From Selaginella moellendorffii (lineage: Eukaryota; Streptophyta; Lycopodiopsida; Selaginellales; Selaginellaceae): a stretch of DNA of 64,000 nucleotides. A model generated the notes under the pieces. It did no database searches. It was not told the origin of the DNA and saw nothing but the letters and a program-made list of their open reading frames with translations. The DNA lies in contig NW_003314322.1 in NCBI RefSeq assembly GCF_000143415.4, positions 809,213-873,212 of the forward strand, in the 5' to 3' direction. Position 1 is the first letter of the stretch. Each line of letters opens with the position of its first letter. Shown here one piece after another: positions 1-8,114 of the stretch. The position numbers and the translations under genes were made by a program.

Positions 1-560
1 TTTGCTTTCTAATATTTATAGCCTCAGATGCGTCAAGTATGTAAAGTTGTCCATATGATGGTGGTATCTTAGTAGCAGGATATGCTAAAGTAATATTGTG
101 ATAAATTTGACCATGTATTCTAAAACAATATAAGCCTTTACCACTTAAATTATCAATATTAACACCCATTGATGCAAAAGCACTATTGAAATTTCTTATG
201 TTAATTTTAAAGTTGGAGGTTTTATTTTCATTAGGTAAAGATGAAAGTTGAGGAAGGGAAATTTTTCCATTCTGGCAACACATTGATCTTGACTCGTTTT
301 CAAAATGTAATGCACCACAAAAGACACATATGGATGACATATTTCCAATATTAAACATATGTGTTGTATGGTCATTATAATTCTTTGATGTACTAATTTA
401 TAGACAGTATAACTATGATGATTGCATGCATTTGTATTAGTTTCATTAGCATTTTCAATGTCTATATTTGTATGACCTTCATCAGCATGTGCTATATTTG
501 TATTAGCATCGTAAAGATCTTAAGTAATTTTTGCATTAGCATGTTCAAAGTCTAAATTAG
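1..560 (-). pseudogene. Helitron Rep/helicase fragment (N-terminal helitron-like domain), runs off window edge
   Basis: Reading the minus strand from about 396 down to 1 gives an open frame with the hallmarks of the Helitron helicase-like N-terminal region: a Cys-x2-Cys knuckle (ICVFCGALHF), then CCQNGKISLPQL, then RIHGQIYHNITLAYP and QLYILDASEA. In autonomous plant Helitrons this segment precedes the HUH replication-initiator and Pif1-type helicase domains, which would lie outside the window. Upstream of about 396 the frame shifts, and an Asn/Ala/Asp-rich stretch (about 420-560) lies in another frame and soon meets stops, so this copy is broken. Domain recognition is by eye; the family call is fairly secure and the integrity of the rest of the element is unknown. 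Confidence 0.7.
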
Positions 561-1600
561 TTTCTTCATTAGCATATGCAAAGTTGTTGTGAATATGAAC
601 ATATGTGTTAGTATCAATAGTTAGAGGCAACTGGTGATGTATGCCTTTTAATACTCCATGAAGCCAAGGCATATTTGCTAGGGAGGAATTTTTGTTTGAT
701 AAATGAAATGAAATAACCTATCTAGTGCAAATTTAAACATAAGGCAAAAAGTAGATGCGAGTGATGCATCAATTTAAAGGAAAATCAAAGAACTTATCTT
801 AAAATTTTCAGAGGTTTTAAGTAAAAGCCAAAACTCATGTTCTTACACCCGAAAAAAAAATTTAAGAAAAATAATCGAAGACTATATAGTGAGAGCACAA
901 TCTATACATGCCTTAAGCTGTAAACAAAAGAGACTAATCTAACAACCAACAAAACCTAGACACAGGACTAGCACACATTTTCTAGGGTGTGGTGAGCGCC
1001 CAAAAAGCCTCCCATGCTTTTAAGAATACAATGACACTTGATCCATGAGAGGTGGGTGGGGTCGAGAACTCACCTTGGGCTTATTCTCTCTTGTAGAAGG
1101 ACAGGGACTGCAAACTCTTTGATGGTTATGGCTGTGAAGGCTAGCTCTGGCACTAGATGGCATCCACAAACCCAAATGAAGACGTCTCAAATTTTCACAA
1201 CACACAAAATCCAGATTGTTGGGGTTGGGGGCCAAATTAGCAGCTGCCAGCCTGATGCTGAACATGAATCTCTGCAGGAAGGAGTGCAATTGCTGCGATT
1301 GCCACTGATCTGGCAAGCAAGCGTTAGCTCAATTACGGCAGGGCATCTACGGTGAGTTAAAAAGAACGGGCATGGAGGCAAGACATCAATAGTGACACAT
1401 GTTAGATGCCTGTTTTGCCTCACTTGGAGCCAATGAGCACTGGAGCTGTGGTGGTCTCCCACTAGCCAGTGCAAACATCAGAAAAATTTCTCATGCAACC
1501 ATGGCTACCAACCCTGGCCCAGGCCTGGGATCCAATGGCCGGCGGCGCTATCACTTTATAAATATAAATATAAATAAATAAATATATTTATATTCATCAC
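561..1600. other. Intergenic, no gene recognised; AT-rich microsatellite at its end
   Basis: Open frames of 60-105 codons occur on both strands between 1020 and 1581, but none resembles a protein family I know and they overlap each other antisense. A short (TAAA/TATAAA)n tract lies at about 1555-1597. The moderately GC-rich part at 1030-1540 differs from its AT-rich surroundings and could be an old exon or transposon body; I cannot assign it. Confidence 0.5.
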
Positions 1601-3200
1601 TTTAATATTCCTTTTTGCTCAAACATTATAATAGTTTAGACACTCAGAAAGCTTTAAAGTCTCATTTTGATCTTCATCCATCATAAACACTTAATGCTCC
1701 CTCTCAAGGTGATCTACCTCATACTAAACCTTGGATTATTTTGCTGTATGTCTAGTCCCAAAATCTAACTTCCTCTTCTACCTCTGAAACTGTCCCTCCA
1801 ATCTCTCCAAGAATTTTTATATCCCTTTCAAGATATCTATAATTATGCTTTACCTCTCTAGAACTATCATGGCTTGTTGCCTCTTAATCTATCCTATACT
1901 TTACCTCTCTAGAACTATCACGGCTTGTTGCCTCTTGATCGATCCTATAGATGCCTCTCTCTCAATAACACTTCCCAAAGAATCTTCTCACTGTTCTCCT
2001 TTAACCCAATCCAGAGCCATAATAGCTCTCTAAACCAGCCACCTGATGCTAACGCCTCTAGCTAGTGCCTCGCCTCTGAGCTGTGAATAACCAATCCATA
2101 CCTCTGGACCACACTCACACCTGCCTATGCCTCTGCTCCACAACAAGATCATAAACATTTCCTTTTTTGGAAGTCTCATCCTCTAATTGTTACATTGCTC
2201 CCTCTCAAGGTGCTCTACCTCAAACTGAGGCCTTGGATAATCTAAACCACTTGAAGCAAGAGCAAGGATCTCTGGAAGGTAATGCTCTTGTGTGGAGTTA
2301 TAAGCCACTCTCTAAACTAGCCGTCCACAGGTTCTCTCTTCTAGCCAGCACCTTTAGACCCTACCTAAGAATCACAATGCCTCTAGCTAGTGCTTATCAT
2401 CACCTTAATCCAGCACACCTAGAGCTAGTGCCCTCTAGGTGCCTCTCCTAGCACTCAGCACCTCCACCCAACACCCAGCTTTGGTGCCATGCTGCCTCAT
2501 CTCGCCCTGAGCAACTCACCAGCCGCACTCCAATAGTGTCTAGTGCTCGGCCTGGCTTGTTGCATTGATTGATGGATCAATCACGATGCATAGAGGGAGA
2601 ATGGAAAGATGGGGCCCCAGGCTCTGAGTAGCCAACCCGAAATTCCAATGCACCGCAAAGGGATAGAGGAGCGATTAGAAAATCGCAGGGCTACAACGCC
2701 CATGCATCGCCTCAGCTTGCCAACAGCGTCTACAGCCTCTAGTGCCTTTGCCAGTGTCTAGTGCTCTACCTAGTGCCTCAGGACACTGTCTAGCACCTCT
2801 ACTAACACAAGCCTCTACCCTTGAGCTCCACACCACACATAGCACATAACACCACCTATCTCAACATTTACCACCTTTGCCCTGACCTGGGCCTTAATGT
2901 AGCCATAGCCAAGAACTTCCTTTGCAGCCACAATTCTGTGACTCGCTCTCTTTGCCAACTTCCTTGCTAATCCACCTTTGACTAGCCACTTTGCTAGTGA
3001 GAGCCATCATCCCAGGATCTAAAGTCTGAATAGTGACAATAGATGAGCAAAGGATATTTCTCTGATATATCAAACAACAAAAAAAACAAGAAGAATAGTT
3101 GAGCTCCAACTCTTCCTGGGCAGCAGGTTGCAAACGGCCAGCTCCCTCCTCAGGATAAGCCCTAAACCCTAGCCCTAGAACGTAAAGATTTTCTTGACTG
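1601..3200. repeat. Repeat-rich non-coding DNA with internal duplications
   Basis: The stretch is full of short near-repeats built on words such as CTCTAG, CTAGTGCC and CCTCTAGC. A 51-bp unit is tandemly duplicated at 1848-1898 and 1899-1949, with three differences. A second repeated phrase of about 45 bp begins at 1694 and recurs at 2191, both starting with GCTCCCTCTCAAGGTG. No protein domain was recognised in any frame. It may be the decayed interior of a retroelement, but nothing identifies a family. Confidence 0.45.
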
Positions 3201-3607
3201 TGATGTACTGTGATGAAACACAGCCTTTTGGGATCACATAGCCTGGAAGAGAGAGAACACCATGATGTAATCTCAAAAAGTAGGAAGATTACATTCTACG
3301 TCCTTGAGTGCCTTTGGCATCACTCCTTGAGCCAAGCCGGACGAAAACCTGCGGTCAAACAATGCGTAGAAACAAAGTTTATCTGTCTAAAGTCTTGGCA
3401 TACACTGCCGGAGAAGGACTGTGTAAGCTCTCCTTCCTAGCTGGAGTATATAGCGTGAATGGATAGATACCATCTGTGTGGTTGGCCACAACGCAGCTGC
3501 CGCAGATGAGCTCAACATGCGAAACTTTCTTGTGGAAACCGATCTCAGAAGTGTAATGCTTGTTTTCTCCCTTCATTTTTGAAACGAACAGGGAGCGAGT
3601 CGAACAG

Positions 3608-3629
3608 GGAGGATGTCGGGACGTGATCC
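3608..3629 (+). repeat. 22-bp direct repeat, copy 1
   Basis: A 22-bp sequence containing TGTCGGGACGTGATCC is repeated exactly at 4109-4130. The two copies flank the PPR relic. The TG start is what an LTR edge would look like, but no paired element ends were found. Confidence 0.7.
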
Positions 3630-3794
3630 TCCTAGCCAGCCTAAATCCCTAGGCCATGAAAGGGAATATTTCTGTTTTTTGCTACACAGGCCGAAATTAC
3701 CAAGGCTGATCAAGGTTGGCATGCGGGAAGCTCCAGACTAGGGAAGTTAACGTATGGAAAGGTTTGCTTTTATGACTGCCGAAGCTTGTTTCTA

Positions 3795-4100
3795 TCTCGC
3801 GACTCGTCCATGGCGATGCATGCCGACACGCCCTGGAAGTCGACCCGGGGGTGGTGGTCTCTCTCGTCGGCTTCTACGGAAAGTGTGGTAGCATGGCCTC
3901 TGACGCGAGCTCGCTGCTCGAGTGGTGGCCTGGAGCGTGCTCTTGATGGGCAGGTGATAGCAAACTGGTGCTCAAATGTTCACGGACTGGTTCTTGCAGC
4001 TCTCAGCAGTGGTGCTCGTCGATCAAGGCCGGGGGATCTTCCAGGCGATGGAGCGCCGCCTGGGGATGGACCATACCTTGAGCCAGGTGGAGGGGGTGGA
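3795..4100 (+). pseudogene. PPR (PLS-class) gene relic
   Basis: One plus-strand frame reads RLVHGDACRHALEVD followed by VVVSLVGFYGKCGSM, a typical end of one PLS-type pentatricopeptide repeat and start of the next. It stops after about 48 residues. In another frame further on, LVDQGRGIFQAMERRLGMDH is the classic sequence just before the terminal PPR and E motifs. Frameshifts and stops separate the pieces and most of a PPR gene is missing, so this is a degraded fragment. It is flanked by the 22-bp direct repeat. Confidence 0.7.
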
Positions 4101-4108
4101 GGTCACTA

Positions 4109-4130
4109 GGAGGATGTCGGGACGTGATCC
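4109..4130 (+). repeat. 22-bp direct repeat, copy 2
   Basis: Exact copy of the sequence at 3608-3629, about 500 bp downstream. Confidence 0.7.
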
Positions 4131-4327
4131 CAAAATGGAGAGAGCAACCAGAAGATCCAAACCTGTTTGATCACACCATGCGAATTACTTCACCTCTCAT
4201 TCGGGGCTTTATACTTTTCTCAGATAAGCGCGGCATCGCAATACCAGTAGAGACTGGAACAAAGTCATGCTGTTTTCCAACGCTCAACAATTCCCTTGGC
4301 GATAAGATTGATCCACTGGGAGCAGTT

Positions 4328-5756
4328 TCACAACACACTCCGCATCTCAGATATGAACGCACCCAGTTTTGCAAGCCCTTCCTTCGGGGAGCTACTTTCA
4401 CCCAAGAGCTTCACAGCTGCGCTACCAACAATTACACCGTCCGCTCCCCACTTAGCAATCTGTTCCAAAAGAGCACGCTATAACAAAGTATGCGGTATGG
4501 TTTGCTTACTTGAGCTGCTTGTTCGGGCGTCGAAACACCAAATCCAACAGCTATCGGCTTCGTCGTCACCTGAAAAGTTGAAAGTTTATTATGACTGGAG
4601 AAAACCAAATCAGCAATATACCTGCTTGAGGTCTTTAAGAAGCTCCTCGACTCGGATACTGAGAGAAGCCCTTGCCCCTGTCACACCGGTCAAGCTCACC
4701 TACGGAAAGATATCAGATCTACTGCGATAGTTAAAGACCAAGAACTCACAAGATACACAAAACCCTGTGATGATTTGGCTATTTCTTCCATTCTTTCCCT
4801 CGGTGTGGTCGGCGTGGTTAGCAGCACCTAGAAAGATCAACCGAGAGTTAAAGTCAAGAACAAAAACTATCCAAAAGAGGTGGGCTCTTCAATGACACTT
4901 CAACTGAGAGCACTGGTACCTGATGCTTACAAGCTCAATATCTTGTGCCGCTGTCTTCTCTCTCAGAGCTTGAGTTTCTTCCAAAGGTACATCGGGGACA
5001 ACCAAGCCTAAATTCCAGATTTCGTAAGCTTTGGCAAGAGAAAAAAAGCATCACTCACCAGAAACACCAGCCTCTTTGATTGAGGCCACAAAGTTGTCAA
5101 TCCCGCGCTTGAGGATTGGATTGAAATAAGTGAAGAGCACCAGCGGCGCAGACAAAGTTGGTGCTACCTGTTATTAAAAAAAACTCGTTGTAAAAGAAAA
5201 CCTGTTATATAAGAAAAATAGAAACTTTGGAGACATTTACCTCATGAACCATACTAAGAACGTTTTCCAGCGTCGTACCATTCCTGAGAGCCTTTGTGGC
5301 AGCAGCCTGAAAGATTGAAAACAAACAAACAAAAAATATCCAAAGAAAGTTGGATCAGGAAGAATAAAACAACGATGCAAAAAAAAAAAAAAAAAACTTA
5401 CTTGAATCACTGGTCCATCGGCTAAAGGATCCGAGTAAGGAACGCCCAGCTCAATAATATCCGCGCCTCGAGCATCCAGAAGCTTCAAAGCATCAGCCGT
5501 GGTCTCCAAGTTGGGATCGCCAGCAGTGATATACGGGATCAAAGCAATCTACAGCTTCACATTTTGTATCAATCACAAAAAGGAGAGGATGGATCCTCAC
5601 CTTCTTCAATTCGCGAAGCTGGGCAAACTTGGCGCTGACTCCCTTTCCAGTCACCACTGGAGTGCCGACGGCCGCCACGGCGAAAACCTGAGCACGTCCA
5701 CTGCTAGATCTGATGAAGGGCGCACTGTTCATCCCCACGGGCTGGAGAGCCGCCAT
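4328..5756 (-). CDS. TSA1: Tryptophan synthase alpha chain, plastid (9 exons)
   Basis: The enzyme cleaves indole-3-glycerol phosphate to indole and glyceraldehyde-3-phosphate, the first half of the last step of tryptophan synthesis, in the plastid stroma. Exons on the minus strand: 5756-5601, 5548-5402, 5306-5241, 5167-5059, 5007-4931, 4827-4750, 4699-4622, 4569-4510 and 4459-4328, all with GT-AG introns; this gives about 300 aa. The first 40 residues are Ser/Ala/Arg-rich, as expected for a transit peptide. Exon 2 carries [10 protein letters not shown] and [16 protein letters not shown], which contain the catalytic Glu and Asp of the family. The C-terminus has GFGVSTPEQ and [13 protein letters not shown], the phosphate-binding part of the TIM barrel. 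The last acceptor is ambiguous: position 4477 would add six residues (RALLEQ), while 4459 restores family spacing and is preferred. The start lies only 85 bp downstream of the PPR stop. Confidence 0.93.
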
Positions 5757-5796
5757 GGAAGAAAACCCCTCAAGAACCCTAAATGACTGTGGGCAT

Positions 5797-5804
5797 TTTC
5801 CCGC
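5797..5804. promoter_or_regulatory. E2F-like site and telo-box between PPR stop and TSA start
   Basis: TTTCCCGC at 5797-5804 fits the plant E2F consensus TTTSSCGC. AACCCTAA (telo-box core) lies just downstream at about 5776-5783. Both sit within the 85-bp gap in front of the tryptophan synthase start codon. Function is inferred from motif match only. Confidence 0.4.
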
Positions 5805-5841
5805 CCAAACGTTTAAAATGCAACGGAGAGCTAGGGTTCCA

Positions 5842-8079
5842 TCAATCGATGGTGAGCTCGTTGATATTGGCCAGGGTCACATAGGGCGCGGATTTCTCCG
5901 GCTCCAGGGCATAGATGTGCTCCGCCGCGCGGCTGCCCAGCCCGGCATCCACATGAATCCACGATGCCGTCAGCAAATTCCCCCAGCTGATCCTCCCCGG
6001 CGCCACCGGCATCGAATCCACCAGGCCCTCGGCGTCCCCGAGCTCCCCAGCCCGGCCCAGCGCATCGATCATCGCCGTGTAGTGCCCTAGCGACGGATGA
6101 TCCAGCCCAAAGTCGCGGGAGATCGCGGCGAAACATTCGTGCGCCTGCGCGATGGATCCAACCGCGCCGTGCGCCAGCAGCATCGTCGTCAGCGCGCTCT
6201 CGTCCGCCCGGATCCCGTGGAGCAGCATCTCGCGGAAGAGATCGATGGCGTCGCGGTGGTGGCCGTGATGGGCGAAGCCCGCGAGCATCACGCTCCAGAG
6301 GATTGGGTCGGGGATCCAGCGCGCCTGGCGGAACATCGTCGCGGCCTCGCGGATCTTGCCATTGCGCGTGTACGCCGCCATCAAGCTGGTCCACAGCACA
6401 AGATCCGGCTCGTGGATTCGATCAAACAGGCGCTGGGCCTCCTGGAGCTCGCCATTGTCGGCGAATCCACACACCACGATCGTCCACACTGTCACGTCCC
6501 ACTCGGGCATTCGATCCAGCACAGCTTTCGCCGCGGCGGCCTCTCCCCAGCGCGCGTAGGCGGCAACCATCGCGGTCCATGACACGATCGAGTGGAGCTC
6601 GCGCTTGGAATCGAAGAGGGCTTTTGCCGGATCGAGATGCCCACTTCGCGCATACGCCTGGAACATCGTGCTCCACGCGCCGGATCGAGACGAGACTGGG
6701 GTCTCATCGAAGACAAGCCGGGCTCCCGCAAGATCCCCATTGCGAGCAAATGCCGCGATCATCACGTTCCTCGAAGGGAGATCGCTGCTAGGCATGAAAG
6801 CAAAGATTCGAGACGATGAATCCAGATTTCCGCTCGTAGCGTAGCCCTGGCAGAGAACGCTCCACGCGATTGGATCGGTCTCGGGCATTCGATCGATCAC
6901 CCGGTGCGCAAAATCGACTTGCCCAGAGAGAGCAAATGCGGTAGCGAGGGCAGTCCACGAGACATCGTTCTTCGCCGGCATGGATTGATCGAAGAACTCC
7001 TTGCAGGAATCTAGTCTTCCAGTTTGCGAGTACGCCGACAGCATCGCATTGCAAGCGACAGTGTCGATCTCCGGCATCGCATCAAACACGCTCTTCGATT
7101 CCTCCAGATGCCCTCTCTGGGCAAGGGCGTCGATCACTGCGGTTCCCGCGACGATCGAGTGGTGTGGCATCTTTTGGAATATTTCCCGCATCTCCGGAAC
7201 ATAGCCCGCCTTGGAGAAGGCGGCGACGATGAAGTTCCAGGTCACAGAGTTCTTCCCCGACGCAAGATCAAACAGACTCTTGGATTCCTGGAGTTGCCCG
7301 AGCTGCCCAGCTCCCGTGATCATCAGGTTCCATGAATTCAAGTCCCGGGTCGGCATGAGATCGAAGATCTTCCTCGCGGCGTCGAGGTCCCTGTGCTGGA
7401 TGTGGATCTTGCAGGCGGCATTGCAAGCGATGGCGTCCCACTCTGGCATCCGGCGGAAGAATTCCAGCGCCAGCGACAGATCAAAGAGATGATCTTGTTG
7501 TTCTTCCCAGGAAATCTGTCCCAGGGCCGTGACCATAGTGATCCAAGACACAGCGCTCCTCTCCGGCATCGTTTCAAAGTAATGCTTCGCTCTATCAAGA
7601 TGCCCAGTTTGGGCATTCACTGATATTACGGTGTTCCAGGAGATTGTGGCTCTCTGCGGCATTCGATCAAACAAGTCTCGCGCGTGATCGCAATCCAATG
7701 CTCTTGCGTAGGCACTGCAAAGAGAATTCCAGGTCACTACATTTCTCTGCGGCGCCCTATCGAAGAGTTCTTTGGCTTGCAGTGGATGCGCGGCTGTGGC
7801 ATATGCCGCGATGATCGTGTTCCACGAGTAGATGTCCGGCAATTCGATCGCGTCGAAGGATCTCCGTGCCAGATCGAGGCTGCCGCATTTGCTGTACATG
7901 TTGAGCGCGAGATTGGCAAGATAGACGCTGCGCCGGTGCTTGCTCTCGAGGATCGCACTGTGGATCTGTGATCCCTGGGCTAGATCCCGGCAGTGCAGGA
8001 GCGCCCGGGCGAAATCCCCAAACATGGGAGGAGGATGGATCAATGCGGCTCCACATCGAGATTTGAGTGGGAGAATCAC
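5842..8079 (-). CDS. PPR protein, PLS class with E motif, no DYW
   Basis: Intronless 745-aa frame. Pentatricopeptide proteins of the PLS class bind organellar RNA one base per repeat and direct C-to-U editing. The protein is dominated by short S-type repeats ending in the MPE/MPQ style (for example LFDRMPQRATISWNT, MYSKCGSLDLARRSF, HGHHRDAIDLFREML). A terminal E-type region begins near LVDSMPVAPGRISWGNLL. It ends soon after APYVTLANINELTID without an E+ or DYW domain, so any deaminase would have to be supplied in trans. The N-terminus is short and weakly basic; organelle targeting is plausible but not clear. Its start codon faces that of the SIK1 kinase 35 bp away. A second Met at residue 19 could be an alternative start. 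Confidence 0.92.
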   Translation of the reverse strand: MILPLKSRCGAALIHPPPMFGDFARALLHCRDLAQGSQIHSAILESKHRRSVYLANLALNMYSKCGSLDLARRSFDAIELPDIYSWNTIIAAYATAAHPLQAKELFDRAPQRNVVTWNSLCSAYARALDCDHARDLFDRMPQRATISWNTVISVNAQTGHLDRAKHYFETMPERSAVSWITMVTALGQISWEEQQDHLFDLSLALEFFRRMPEWDAIACNAACKIHIQHRDLDAARKIFDLMPTRDLNSWNLMITGAGQLGQLQESKSLFDLASGKNSVTWNFIVAAFSKAGYVPEMREIFQKMPHHSIVAGTAVIDALAQRGHLEESKSVFDAMPEIDTVACNAMLSAYSQTGRLDSCKEFFDQSMPAKNDVSWTALATAFALSGQVDFAHRVIDRMPETDPIAWSVLCQGYATSGNLDSSSRIFAFMPSSDLPSRNVMIAAFARNGDLAGARLVFDETPVSSRSGAWSTMFQAYARSGHLDPAKALFDSKRELHSIVSWTAMVAAYARWGEAAAAKAVLDRMPEWDVTVWTIVVCGFADNGELQEAQRLFDRIHEPDLVLWTSLMAAYTRNGKIREAATMFRQARWIPDPILWSVMLAGFAHHGHHRDAIDLFREMLLHGIRADESALTTMLLAHGAVGSIAQAHECFAAISRDFGLDHPSLGHYTAMIDALGRAGELGDAEGLVDSMPVAPGRISWGNLLTASWIHVDAGLGSRAAEHIYALEPEKSAPYVTLANINELTID

Positions 8080-8089
8080 GAGCTAGGGA

Positions 8090-8097
8090 TAGGGTTT
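8090..8097. promoter_or_regulatory. Shared divergent promoter core of PPR and SIK1 with telo-box
   Basis: Only 35 bp separate the two start codons (8079 minus, 8115 plus). This gap contains TAGGGTTT, the reverse of the telo-box AAACCCTA. The 5' leaders of the two genes must overlap each other or the neighbouring coding sequence. Confidence 0.45.
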
Positions 8098-8114
8098 TTG
8101 GGAGTGAGGGAGGT

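Noticed and set aside
3226-4135. Inverted TTTTGGGATCAC / GTGATCCCAAAA pair about 900 bp apart as a transposon's terminal repeats
   Set aside because: Only 12 bp match, nothing supports a transposase between them, and the same words are part of the direct repeat family.
3786-4170. Plus-strand open frames of 64 and 107 codons called as small genes
   Set aside because: They overlap a PPR relic in shifted frames, and their Gly/Pro-rich ends are artefacts of GC-rich DNA.
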